From Gossypium raimondii (Eukaryota; Streptophyta; Magnoliopsida; Malvales; Malvaceae), in contig NC_068571.1 in NCBI RefSeq assembly GCF_025698545.1, forward strand, positions 46,409,733 to 46,473,732: a stretch of DNA of 64,000 bases, given 5' to 3'. Shown here one piece after another: positions 24,615-36,526 of this stretch. Below the pieces are notes generated by a model. The model made no database searches. It saw nothing but the letters and a program-made list of their open reading frames with translations, and was not told the DNA's origin. The translations under genes were made by a program, and so were the position numbers. The number at the start of each line of letters is the position of its first letter. Position 1 is the stretch's first letter.

Positions 24615-26900
24615 AAATATAACATCCTTGAAAACTCCTCGGCCGTAACATAATTTTAAGCCGTTATGAGTTTAAATTATTCTAAATAAATAAAATTAAA
24701 TTAATAAGTGTTAAAGGAGAAGGAAATAGGAGATTGGAGAAAATTATTCTAAATATTACACGAGGTATAGACTAAATTGTAGGTTTTACAAAGTGTTGGG
24801 TCAAATTGAAATTAAAAGTAAAAAAAGATTAAATTGAATTATTGGTGGAATATGTGAGGACATGAAGAGCAATTTCACCAAGATCTAGTGGATAATGATG
24901 ACGAATATTTTTTAGTTATAATAAATTTTATTTATTACTATTATAATATTAAATTAAATTATTGGTGACGAATAGAAAAATTGAATATTTTTTTTAGTTA
25001 TAATAAATTTTATTTGTTCATCGTCATTACTATTACTATTATAATATTAAATTAAATTATTTTTTATTAAAATATCTCCATCTTTCTTTTCTCTCTCGCC
25101 TTGCCACCATTGTTGGGGAGAAGAGAGTTTTCTTTTCTCTTCTATTTCATCCTTCATCACCATTAAGGTCATTCCAAGCTAAAAATTATCAAATTTTCAT
25201 TGAAAACCTTAGCTAAATCAAGTTACTCACAACCTAACAAGCTTAATTTTTTTAAATAGAAGTGAAGTGTTCATACTTAAGGAGAGAGAAAATCTAGATA
25301 AAGTGATTAACTAAGGCTTTAAGGTAAGATCTTCATGCTTTAGTGATAGTTGCATGTTTACTTTGATTATTTGAATATGGAAGTGTTGTGGATAAAGGAT
25401 ATTGATTTTTCATATTTTATGATATTTATGTAAAATGAAGAGAAAGAAAAGGAAGAAGATGGAAAGGGTGTAGGCAAGGGAAACAAGTAGACAAACCTTG
25501 AAGGAAGTCTAATTTAGCAAAATTTAATTATTTTAGAATTTTCTTTACCTAATTAGATTTTTGGAAAATAAAATTAATGAACATGTTATTTTCATGCAAT
25601 TTAGTATTCTTAACTTAATAAATATGTGAACTACTCAAGGAAGTAGTAAGTGAATGTGAATATTGTGGATGTGATTTAAGTGTGAAGAGAAAATGACTAA
25701 ATTGTATAATGTTGAAAAGTTATGTGTGATTTTGAAAATATGAAATTTGATCGTACTTGTGATGAATAATGATTTTATAATAATGATAAAACCCTTTGTA
25801 GACAAGTTTTGAACTTGTGGAATATAGATGGCATGCTATTAGGAATATCATAGCGCGTTCATGAATTTAGCATTCCGGTGCTCTTGAAACTTGCACTTCG
25901 GTGCTCCTAATTTAGCACTTATGTTCTCTTGTATTTGTGATTTTATTCCATTTATCTTGTTCACTCAAGTCTAAAATGAGCGAAATTGAATGGTACATTA
26001 TCAATGTGTAAATGATAAATGTATGGTAAGTGGGAAAAAGAAGAATGACGTTGTTATTCTTTAACTAGAGCTAATTATTGTGATCATGTTAACATGTTTA
26101 TTTATTTATTAAAATAGTTAATTAAACTCAATGGTAAAATTTGAATTCTTTAGCACTTACTAAGCTTCCATAAGCTTAATGTGTTGGTTTAAAACGCGTA
26201 GGTAAAAATAGTTTTGAAGGTAGATTTTGAAGTGGCTCTCCCCATCTTCATCTCATCATCAAGTAAGGAGTGAAGAGTATGAAACTTAAATTTTGGTTAT
26301 CTAGTGGCATGTACATTAGGGTTAGAATCATATAAACTTTTGTTATAAATTGTTATGTGGTTCTAAAACTATGCCATGGATGTTAATTATCATTTTGTGC
26401 TTTGGAATTGTGGGTATATTTATGTGTTAGGTAAAGCTTTTTAATGATAATCTAGTATATTTTGAGTTCCTAAAGTATTTAGATGTGTTATAGGAAGGTT
26501 AATGATAGTTTGAACTTGTTTTTAGATGATTCAAACATGTTTCAAGTAATCTATTTCCGATATCACTACATTTGATCAATGTCGCGACACCCTTCAGTGT
26601 CGCGACATTGGAGTCATTGGAGCATTTTGTTTTCGACACCGTGACATCCAAAGCCTAGTGTCGCGACACCCAATTTCTAGAGTTGCGACATTGACCCTGT
26701 TTTGCCCTGATTAAGCCCCAAACGACCCTAGATTGTAACCAAACTTTAAATAAGCTTAAAAATGACTTACATATCTTCAAATGAGTATATTATGTTAAAG
26801 TTAAGTCTTGATATTGATGTTTGAGTTAAATTAGTTTTAGTGTCCAAATGTGATATCTCTTGCTCGGAACGTATTGCTTCATTCCGGGTGAGGGGTGTTT
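24615..26900 (+). repeat. Probable gypsy-type LTR, about 2.3 kb
   Basis: Begins around TATAACATCCTTGAAAACTC and ends near CATTCCGGGTGAGGGGTGTT, which resembles worn TGTAACATCC...GGGTGTTACA gypsy LTR ends. Inside are a TAGCACTTCGGTGCTCC-type repeat (25855-25930) like the array at 6240-6485, and the TGTCGCGACA cluster at 26580-26691. No target duplication is visible and the ends are approximate. Confidence 0.45.
26580..26691. repeat. Cluster of TGTCGCGACA palindromes
   Basis: The exact 10-bp palindrome TGTCGCGACA occurs at 26580-26589, 26598-26607 and 26659-26668. Worn copies are at about 26632-26647 and 26682-26691. The cluster is within the proposed LTR at 24615-26900. Confidence 0.85.
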
Positions 26901-26919
26901 TCTAAACTAGTCAGTTCTC

Positions 26920-27412
26920 GAGTAAGATTTTTTGGCTCGAGCCTTACCTAGCTCGAATTTGCCTAAATTTTGTTTTCACTGTTGTTTTGTTGTTGTTTGT
27001 TGCCATTTTGCTATTATATTGTTACTATTTTATTGTTTGGATATTGTATAACTCTTGTGTTATTATTAATTTTGCTACTATATGGAATTTGCACGCTAAG
27101 TTGAAACTATTTTAGTGTTATTTAAGTATAAAAACTTTGTTTAATGTGTTTTCAATTTGTTGGGAAACGTTTATTTTAATATTTTTAATGTAATTGGTGT
27201 ATTATATTTTTAAATTTGTTTTATATAAAAAATAATATAAAAATTTTTAATACGAGCAGGCCAGACTGGGCTCGGGTTTAGCATTTTTTATTCGAGCCGA
27301 ACTTGAACAAAATTTTAAGCTTATTGTCGGGTCAAGTCGAGCCTAGACCTAGAAATCGAGCCTAAATTTTGCAATGGTCCGGCCTGACCCATGATCAGGT
27401 CTAAGCTTGATA
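26920..27412. mobile_element. Degenerate GGCC-rich MITE related to 37480-37973
   Basis: The right end, read on the minus strand, is TTAGACCTGATCATGGGTCA followed by GGCCGGACC, parallel to TAGAGGTGCTCATGGGCCGG of the intact element at 37480. Interior pieces (ACTGGGCTCGGGTTTAGC, TCGGGTCAAGTCGAGCC) and an AT-rich middle show the same GC-arm/AT-core layout. The left border and target duplication are not clear. Confidence 0.5.
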
Positions 27413-27429
27413 AATATGTATTTATATGT

Positions 27430-28600
27430 TATATTGAAATATTGATATCATGTTGAACCGTGTTATAATGGTGATAATAATGATCATGCTCCGTTAAATG
27501 ATGTTAGACTTAGTCATCAATATAGTGATTTTACTAGCTCCAATTCCTTGAGGGTCGTGAACAAATAGTAAAATCATCATTGTTGGGCAACCTGGGATGG
27601 TAGAATAAAATAGTCCAGATAAATACTAAAGCCATCGTTGTCGGACAACTTAAGATGACAGAATAAAATTGTCTTAATTGCTAGAGGGTCGTGGACTCAT
27701 TCGTTATACAAATCTGAATATCCGCCCTAATGTCTATCATTAGATAATAGGGGTCGAAATGAGTAAGTAATGGAAAAGACATTGAGTATGTGATGACATG
27801 AAATTATGATTTATTGAGATAAACATTGAATGACTAAGTTTGAGAATGATATGATTCTTGATTTTGTGATAAAGAAAAAAAGTAGCTGAAGTTATAGTTA
27901 TGTATATGCTTTAATTTTTGTTCTAATATATTTGAATCTGAATTTGAATTATATCAGCACCACTGAGTATTTAATAATTAACATAGGGTTATGCTTATTT
28001 TTGTGTGCAGGTCAAGGACAAGGATTTCCGTAGATTAAAAGTGTTCAAGCATTCAATCTCAACAACTCAGTTTGAAAGTCATTTTGCTACCTTTTTTGTA
28101 TGTACATATGTGTTTGTGTTGAAATTACATGTACCTAAGTTGTTTTGGGCATGTTGTTTATATTTGCATTTTGGTATATTTTATACTTGGCATATAAGCT
28201 TTATAAAGGTGAATTTCATTCCTAGATTAGCAGATAATTATGTTAGATTATATGTGTTAGAATATGTGAATTAGTTGGTTAGACAATGATGCATTGATGT
28301 TTACAATTTGATGATGTTTGGTTGAGTTTGTAGGTGTTAAACTAATGATCTTGTATTAAGGTAAAATTTAGGCATGTTTAGGGTATATTTTGGTAAGGTT
28401 TGAACAATTGAAAATGTGTATTTATGGTCAATTTGTCATTGAGTCTCGAGACAACATGAATATGTCTCGAGACCATAAAAACAAAATGTACCTTATTGTC
28501 TAGTTATATTTTTAATATCTCGAAATATTGCCTAAATAGTCTCGAGATAATTCCATTTAGGTCTCGAGACAGAGTGATCTCTATCTCGAGACAAAGAAAC
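27430..28600 (+). repeat. LTR-like fragment with a 66-bp duplication and GTCTCGAGAC palindromes
   Basis: 27563-27690 contains two imperfect copies of a block reading AAATAGTAAAATCATCATTG then GGCAACCTGGGATGG and AGAATAAAATAGTC. GTCTCGAGAC-type 10-mers occur at 28443, 28464, 28539, 28561 and 28583, with a worn copy at 28517. The AGGTCAAGGACAAGGATTTC phrase near 28010 is of the kind seen near the 3' end of cotton gypsy LTRs. The 89-codon frame at 28005-28274 is not convincing as a gene. Confidence 0.4.
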
Positions 28601-29302
28601 ATTGAAGCTAATTAAGTTTTGTCTTGTTCTATGTATGGAGACAAATGTGCCACCTAATTTCCATGTAATATTAACCTTGAAAGTAAACCTTAAAACCTCC
28701 TAATATCAAAACTACACTGAATGCTTGTCTTTCTTTTCCTCTTTATTTTCTTCTCTCCAGTCCTTGCCCTACTCGCTGTTCCTTCCAATGTTGTCTGTTT
28801 TCTGCCCCGATCACGGACAAAATCAAACCAAAGCTCTTCCTTCGTTCATCCTTTCTTTGAGTCAAATCTCTAGAAAATCGGCCCTAAAACTATGAAAACT
28901 CAAACCTAAGTTAAAAAAAAGAAGGGCTCCAATCTGGCTTCGTCACCATTCGGTCGAGCTCCAATCTTTTTGCCGTTTGGATTATCTAGGTGAGGTCTTG
29001 AACTTGTTAAACCAAATGTGAACTTGTTAAAACTAGCATAGTTAATGGAATAACTATATAGTGACACTTAGTGTGTCATGTGTACCTCATACTAGACTAG
29101 TTTTTAACAGAAAAATGAATAGAATTTTAATAGAATGACCAATTTGTTATTTGATAAAAGGTACATGGTAAAATGTAATATGACTTATAGTAAAGGACTT
29201 TAATGGTAATTTTACCTTAAAATTCATATAATCTTCCACCATAACCACTTCAAGTGGAGCAGCAGAAAAAAAAGAGTTGAAATCCGTTCCCGCGTTTGAG
29301 AG
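28601..29302 (+). promoter_or_regulatory. Upstream region of the HROB-like gene
   Basis: 28601-28980 looks like leftover repeat with pyrimidine-rich runs. The 80 bp before the ATG contain CGTTCCCGCGTTTG at about 29285-29298, close to an E2F site (TTTCCCGC) with one mismatched base. An E2F site would fit S-phase expression of a recombination gene. No clear TATA box. Confidence 0.35.
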
Positions 29303-32300
29303 ATGGAAGCAGACCACCCCTGGGAAACTCTAGACATTGACGATTGTGGCCTCCCTTCCCTTCTCCGCCCCTGCAATCACAAGCCCCTAAAATCTACCCC
29401 GCCCTTCCCCCTCATCTCCCAATCACTATCTCCCACCTCAAACTCTTCACTGCCCTCTTCCCCGAACCTCATCCCTGGCCCTGCTGGAGCCGTTCAAGCC
29501 GCTATGCTTCGCAAACTTCATTACAATAACAATTCCTCCTGCATCGGTGAGGACCCCGTTCCTACCCAGGAGTACATTAGGAGGGCCGTCGTGGATCCTG
29601 CCGCCGCCGCCGCCGCCGACGATGACTTCTCGCGTGATCCCTGGCTTTTCGCCCTCGAATTCATACGCCGTGAAGGTTTTTTTTTTGTATTTCTTGTTTC
29701 TAACCTTCGTCTGTGTTAATAAGGATGCAATTTAACGACTTGTTCATTTATAGCAACTTTTAAGAAAGTAGACAGCAAGTGGCAAAACTAAAGGGAAAAA
29801 TGCAGCTATTACTTCTTTAGTTATGATTTTTAGATTTTACGGATGGTTTTCTTTTATGAAAGGTTTGGTTGATAATGGCGGGACAATTGGTACTCCCTTG
29901 AGTTGGATCAAAACTGAACCTAAACTGGGCAATAGAAAAGTAGCACAGGTATGGCCGTTTTTATCTGGATTTCGGAGTTCGCCTTTGTTTTGCTTTGTAT
30001 TTCAAGTGAGTTCATTACGTAAGTCTTGAATTCTAGAATTTGTTTATTTCTCTTTCTAGGCGGAATCCTAGACTTAGTGCTAGAGAGGACGTGATACAAT
30101 CCCTATTTGGGTCGTTTGAACCTTTGTGTTAACCATGTGCATAGGAATCCGGAGTTTTCCATGTATATTGCTATCTTTTCAAAGTACTCAATGCTTTTTG
30201 ACACGATCGGTAGTGCAACTGAAGAAATATAAGCTTCCGAGCTTAAAATAAAAACTGTGTCTGTTCAATACAAATGTTTTTCTCACTTTCTACTTATAAT
30301 CAATTAGGTTGTTGCCATTATCAAATCCTGTACCGCAAATGGTCTTGGTGATCTTATGGTGATTCTCAAGGTAAAAGTAACTCACTTATTATGCTTTTTT
30401 TGGGTCCAATGCTCTCTATGTTGTAAGAACATTTGATGTGCCTGTGATTTGATTTCAGGATCCTACAGGTACAATTGATGCTAGCATCCATGGCAAAGTC
30501 CTAGTTGATGGACACTTTGCAAAGGACATAACTGTTGGCACGGTTTTGATACTGCAGAAGGTTTTTCATAGTTTTTGCCTTGTAGGGCTAATATTAGCAT
30601 AATTTTAATCCTGAATGGTGAATGTTTGTAGAATATGGTGTTATCTACCTATATCTTAGAATCAGAACTATAATTATACCGAAATCCTTATGGTTTCTAG
30701 TAGTGGGCCTTCATCCTGTGGAACTTCTTGTGTTAGATTCGAGATCTGCAATGTTGTCACTTGTGACAAGGCTTTGATTGAAAACCGTACTTGCAGGTTT
30801 CAGTTTTCTCACCTATGTGCTCTGCACGTTATCTCAATATAACGCTCAACAATGTCGTCAAGGTACCTGTCTAATTAGCCACTTCAAAGTGAATATTTAC
30901 TCTCAGTACTAAGATTAGAACATTTGACTTTATCCTATGATTCCCACATTTTTCTTGCTACTTTCTATTGATTGAGAAAAAAATGCTCTACAAGGTTTCG
31001 TAATACTTGAAATTTAATGTGCCGAGATTGTTGTGAACCATAATTCCAGCTCTAATGCAAAATATAAACTGATAAGAATTCATATAAGAATTATGGCCTT
31101 CAGCAAGTGCTGAATATGGGTGCTTTAAGTAGTCCTTGTCACAACATGCTTATGAATTTTCGTGCTTGTATCTATACTAGCTGGTTTTAGAACATAGTTC
31201 ATACTCTGTGGTTATGTTAAGAAATCGTGTCATTTATGATGCAATATATTTGTGCAACACTTGATCAAATAATACATGTGTGCAGCACTTAATCATGGTT
31301 CCTTGTAACATTTTAGTTTCAAAGTTATGTGAGGATGATTAAATCATCTGAACTTTAACTAGTATAAATTATTCAGTGGTTACACTGCATTATTGATCAA
31401 CTTGAACCATCATATTATCAGATATATCTAATTGGCTTGATTCTTGGTGTATGATCTTTATAAGTTGACTGTCAGATGTAACGTAAGGTAATAATATGTT
31501 CAAAGAAGAGTGTGCCAGAATTTCCACTTTATGCATAGTTTTGAAGTCAATGTTTGTGATTACTAATTAAAATTTTGTGTTTCTTATTGTTTGTAAATCT
31601 TTATAACACATGAGCTGCTATTGTTTCATATTATTTTATTATTTCAGTTTTATTTATTAATTAGGATTAAAAGTTATCTTTAGGGTTTAAATCTAGGGCT
31701 AGGATTAAAACTTTATTTTAACCCTAGTATAAATAAGTTGTAAAATATTTACGGCCACAATATTATCATTTTCTTTGAATTATAGACAAAAGCTAGCGTT
31801 TTGTTTGTAACTGTACATTTTCAAGAGTTCCAACTTCTGTCTTACTCCTTTTCCATCCTTAATTCTATTAATTTACTGCTGTTTCTCTTAAACCACACTA
31901 AATTTTGGCATTAGAGCCTAAATAGATCCTAGGTTATATTATGGTTAGCTATTAAGACCTGGTTGGATGTGGTAGAGGTTGGAGAAGAGGAAATCAGGGT
32001 CAAGAAACAAAATTGGGTGAGATATGATGTGGGACCGAAGAATTGTCTCGTGAAATTTATGCTAGGACAAGAGAGGTGCCCACAACCAGTTTAATGTACC
32101 AAAAGGTAGTCTTGTTGATGAATTTGATATCGGTGAGGAAGCAAACCCCTTTCATGATGTTGGACCGCAAATCGTGCTGTACTAAGTGGATTGGATTAGT
32201 GGTTGTACATGCCTTTGTATTAAATGGGAGCAGATTTAAGATCGAAGTTGCTAATTTTCTTGGTAAGATGCATGTGGAAAATTACTTTGATTGGGAAGCT

Positions 32301-34210
32301 AGCTTGGAGAATTATTTTGAGTGGAAACCTTTGGTGGAGGCTAGGAAGTTGACATTTGTGAAACTAAAATTGAAAGGCACTATGCTTCAATGGTGGAAGG
32401 AAGTTGAGCAACATGCACGCTAAGGTATGCCTAACGTCAGTACGTTGGAACAAATGAAAGCGAAATTGCACAGGCAATTTCTACCAACTGATTATGGAAT
32501 GGAGTTGTATGAGAAGCTTCACTCATTAAGCAAAAAGGATTGTCTATTGAGGAGAATAATTCTAATTTTAACAATCTTTCCATTTTAGGTTGAATGAGAG
32601 TAATGAACAGATGTCATCTTATTATCTAGCAGGGTTGAACCAATATATCAAGATGAGATACAAGTGATTGGTTATTCAACATTGAAAATGCACGAGGGCA
32701 TGCTTTAATGGCTGAAAAGCATGTTTGGTGATAGATTGCAAGAAAGCCTATGTCTGGAAGGATTGATGGAGTAGCAGAAAGGGGGTTGGGGCTGTCGAGG
32801 TGTTAAAACTGAACAAACAACCTTTAGAAATCCAAAGGGAGTGACGCAAGAGCTGCTAATTGTTTTATATTGTTTTATTATTTCAGCTTTATTTTTTAAT
32901 TATTAGACATATCATAGACAGGATATAAGTTAACTTCAGGGTTTAAATATAGGGCTAGTATTATAAGTTGTCTAGGGTTTCAAGCTAGGATTAGTATTAG
33001 ATCTTTATTGCAACCCTAGCATAAATAAGCTGAAAATATTTACAGCAACAAAATTATTATTTTCTTCGAATTATAGACAGAAACTAGAGGTTCTTATACT
33101 CTATGTTTTTAACTGTTCCAACTTCTATCTTGTTTTTAGCCTTAATTCTATTGATTTAGTACTGTTCTCTCCTAAACTACACTACTTTAGGCCACAGCCA
33201 TTGACTTAACTGTTTATAATATGATATCTGGTCTTATATTTTTCCATTACCATTGACGTTCAAAACTCCAAACACATTAAGTAGACTTCTTAAACATCTA
33301 AAGCCCGAAGAAAAATCTGAGTCTACATTTTGCATTAAAAGAAACTCTGCATGTTTACACTACTACTTGCTAATATAATTTACTAATTTTGCAGGCAATA
33401 CCAAAGGATACTGAGCCTCTGTCAGAACTGAATCATACATCAAGGGTCATATCTACTGCTAATGGCATTGGTCAGTGACATTTCTTTGTCTGTTTAACCA
33501 GGGAAATGTTTGGTTTTTGTCCTTCTTGGAGGACAATAGATCATTTCTTGGTTTGGTTTCTCTACTCAGTAGTAGGTTACACAAGGAAAAATTCTTTAGC
33601 TAATTTAATCTGGGACTCTTTGGATGGACCACAAGGCCACTGGTTTTTTTCTAAAAAGTAAACCCGAATGTTACTGACTTGTCAATCCATGTTTGTTGCT
33701 ACAGGAAACACCAAAGAGACTTGGAACCAACAGAAAGTGTCCAGTCTGTCACCAGACAGAAATGCGAATGTTATGGATAACCTCGGACAGACTGGTTATA
33801 TGAGAAGGAGAGTGCTGAATGATAATGGAAATGAAGCAGACGCAACATTGGGAAGCAGATGCTGTGTTAATGGAAGAAATAGAAGTCAAAATGGTTCTGC
33901 AGGAAAGGAACCCTCAACAAGTCAGGTTATCACCAATGGAATGGAAAAAGCTGCATTGCTAGCCGGCATCAATGGCCTTGAGGAAAATGTTGTGGTCAAG
34001 AAGCAGCCGGGTTCACAGAATGTGGTAGGGAGAGACAATCACCTGAAAAGCAAGCAAAGCAGTGGTGATCCAAATTTGTTTGGCATTGCTAACGAGCGAG
34101 AGAGTGTAACTATTGATGCAGATAAGGAACGAAGAGATATACCAATTTCAAGAGGCTCACTTCCGCAATGGACTGATGAACAATTAGATGAGTTGTGTTC
34201 ATTTGATTGA
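29303..34210 (+). CDS. HROB: Homologous recombination OB-fold protein (HROB / MCM8IP-like)
   Basis: Seven exons: 29303-29675, 29863-29948, 30308-30370, 30459-30560, 30797-30862, 33395-33470 and 33705-34210, all GT-AG, total 1272 nt (423 residues). The N-terminus is low-complexity and Pro/Ser-rich (residues about 1-85). Residues about 90-240 hold the conserved core: GPAGAVQAAML, PWLFALEFIRREG, KVAQVVAIIKSCTANGLGDL, ILKDPTGTIDASIHGKVL and LQKVSVFSPMCSARYLNITL. This is the OB-fold (DUF4539) signature of HROB. In animals HROB brings the MCM8-MCM9 helicase to recombination sites for DNA repair synthesis; the plant role is inferred. The C-terminal half is disordered and ends WTDEQLDELCSFD. Intron 5 carries an LTR element. 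Confidence 0.85.
31616..33190 (+). mobile_element. Small gypsy-type LTR element inside HROB intron 5
   Basis: Two diverged direct repeats, about 31616-31908 and 32854-33190, share TGCTATTGTTT-like starts, TTTTATTATTTCAG, AGGGTTTAAATCTAGGGCTA, CAACCCTAGCATAAATAAG and GAATTATAGACA blocks. These are LTRs. Directly after the first, GGCATTAGAGCC may be a primer site. Between them is a broken gypsy gag: a FDWEASLENYFEWKPLVEAR-type segment, LKLKGTMLQWWKEVEQ and a MKAKLHRQFLPTDYG-like motif (32260-32500), then frameshifts and an EKHVW remnant near 32730. No pol is present, so it is non-autonomous. A 5-bp target duplication could not be settled. Confidence 0.75.
32043..32770 (+). pseudogene. Broken gypsy gag within the intronic LTR element
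   Basis: Open to 32423 only. The frame carries NYFEWKPLVEARKLTFVKLK and GTMLQWWKEVEQ, the hallmark retrotransposon gag matrix/capsid region (usual form ALKLRGYALQWW). Downstream frames continue the family match (MKAKLHRQF, YEKLHSL) in spite of stops. There is no zinc knuckle or protease. Confidence 0.75.
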
Positions 34211-35325
34211 GTTGGTGTTGAAGAAGGACCAAATTGTATTGATAATAAATATGGGATCATACTAATTTTGTAGTGTATATAGAATGCAGAGTTTGGTAAC
34301 CATATACTAATTTTGCAGTGTATAGATTGCGAATTTGGTGGTTGTACATTCTGTTGTGGTTTTATTATTATTATTATTTATCGATAATCTATAATCTATA
34401 ATCTATATTATATTTAAGTGTGACCTGGCATCATAAGTTAACATAATATTAGAGAAAGTACTAAAATTCAAAATTTAAATCATAAATAAATATTATTATA
34501 GTTTTGAATCTAACGCATTAAACATTCAAATATTTAACTATGCCATTTTAATTATGATTTTACAATTTTAACAAATTTATTATTTTATATGAATTATTTA
34601 CATAAAATTTCTTTATCATTGAGATTGTGTTCTGTGTCTATATTATTATTATTTAAGTGTATGTTATTAGTCAATTTTACATCAACAGGGTTAAAAAAGA
34701 ACTAAAGGATAAAATTTGTGAATAATAAATATATATTTAGAGTAATAAATACATTTTTTGTATTTTTATACATTTATACAAAATTTATGAGTGAAAATTT
34801 TAACTTGAAATATGTAAACGATGGATTTTGAACTTGACATTGAGATTTAAGTTTTTAACTTTTAACATTTTATCTAAAGTTTCACTATTGATACATGTCA
34901 AAACCATCAAAAATAAAAATTTTAGGCCTAAAACAAAATTAAATGTGGTAGTAGGGAAATAAGGTTGACCCTTAAAGATCAATTTGACTAATTTCGGTGA
35001 TTTCTTATGACCAGAGCTTTTTGCAAACTAAAGAAATTATAGGTTAATGGCATATTAACTGAAATAGGTAAATGATTGGTTAATATCTTGACTGGACTAT
35101 TTATTCAAGTCGTACTTATTTGCTAATCTTTATGAAGTCAGGTTAGTAGAATTCTAGGGATGATACCAGAGTTGACACTAGCTACCTAATTGAATAATTA
35201 CCAACCTTGCTCAGATTTTCACAAACTGTTAGGTTCAATTATATTATATACACCAACTTTAAGTAGTGATGGTTAACGATTTAGTTGATGCCTTTATATG
35301 GATAATCATCCTAGTTAAGAACCTT
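34211..35325. other. AT-rich intergenic region after HROB
   Basis: Contains the probable HROB 3' UTR and a (TTA)n run at 34362-34380. A short duplicated phrase CATACTAATTTTG-GTGTATA occurs at 34258 and 34305. Nothing else recognised. Confidence 0.5.
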
Positions 35326-36100
35326 TGCAACACCCCAAAATTTCGATAATACAATGAAAATTCCGAGGATTTTGGAAAATAAGTAAGATAAAGAAAATTC
35401 ATGAGAGGGAAATTGATATTCAAATGGAAGTCATGAAAAGTATTAAGGATGTAGAAATGTGGCAGAAAGGATAAATTTGAGAACTAAAGTGAAAATTTTG
35501 ATAATAAAAAAGAAATATGGATTATTATTGATTATTTTTGCATGGGAATAAATTAGAATGTGTATTGATGCGAGGAAAATCACTTTTGAGACTAAATTAA
35601 AAAGATTAGAAAGTACGGGAGTTAAATTGTAAAATTTTCATTTTATCGAAAGAAGGGTGAAACTGTAATTTTCACCATCCAAGAATTTATATTAAGAACT
35701 AATTGTGAATTATGAGATTTTAATCCTTTACATGGTATTGGAATTATTATTTTGACATGATATTTGATATTTGGATTAAATGTAAGCCATTGGGTGTAAT
35801 GAAATAGAGAGATGGAATGTAGATTGCATGTCAGTATTTTGACTTGGATATTTTTAATTCGGGGTTTTTAAAATTGGCCGAAGAAGGATGAAAACTCATC
35901 CCTTTCATTCCCTTAGCCAAATCTTCATCTTCCCATGGATCTCTCTCTCTCTCTCTCTCTCTTCATTTTCCTTACTTTTCTCTTCAATTTTCTCAAGAAC
36001 TCAACCTTTTAACTTTGAGTTTTTGTCAAAATCACCTAGAAACTAATCTCCTTGTTAGATTTCCACCTTTAAATTCTCCTTTTTCAGCAAGTGTATGGTT
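35326..36100 (+). repeat. 5' part of a gypsy-type LTR
   Basis: Begins TGCAACACCCCAAAATTTCG, a typical plant gypsy LTR start, and runs through GGCCGAAGAAGGATGAAAAC and CTTAGCCAAATCTTCATC, with a (CT)n run at 35941-35961. The right end is not found, so the LTR is probably truncated. Confidence 0.5.
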
Positions 36101-36373
36101 GGGTATTGAGAGAGAAATCATATATGTATATTATATCAATTTGAGATTATAGAAAATAGAAACAAAATTTATGTGTCACAGTTTATATGCTACCATTTGG
36201 CACATTAATATGATGACAACTGTAATTAATATGTTTCATTAAAAAAATCTTATAGATTATCATAAACACAAGTTTTCATATATTTTTATTTGGTAAAATA
36301 AAACAGCTTTAAGCAACACTGCTAAGAAAACACATTAGTTTCTTATACAATCAATATAATTTGCCTGAATTAA

Positions 36374-36523
36374 GGGTGAGTTTAAATGGACTGTGTGTTT
36401 ACCTGTAATTAGTGTAAAAATAGCGGTGGCGATGAGATTAGATACTATAGCGATGCTGTAGTGTGAGACAAAAAGTAAACTAAATACACCGTACTACACC
36501 CAATCACCCATCTAAACCCACCC
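36374..36523. mobile_element. Tourist-like MITE (PIF/Harbinger), 150 bp
   Basis: Terminal inverted repeats GGGTGAGTTTAAATGG (left) and GGGTGGGTTTAGATGG (right, read on the minus strand) are flanked by TAA at 36371-36373 and 36524-36526. A 3-bp TAA duplication and GG-starting TIRs are the PIF/Harbinger Tourist pattern. There is no coding capacity. Confidence 0.8.
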
Positions 36524-36526
36524 TAA

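Noticed and set aside
26598..26668. TGTCGCGACA cluster as a CRISPR-like array
   Set aside because: Repeats are only 10 bp, unevenly spaced and palindromic, inside a plant LTR; no cas genes and a eukaryotic genome.
28005..28274. 89-codon frame with hydrophobic stretches
   Set aside because: Starts inside an LTR 3'-end-like phrase and has an AT-driven composition; no evidence of a gene.
34039..34260. Minus-strand frame inside the last HROB exon
   Set aside because: Antisense shadow of the HROB coding sequence.
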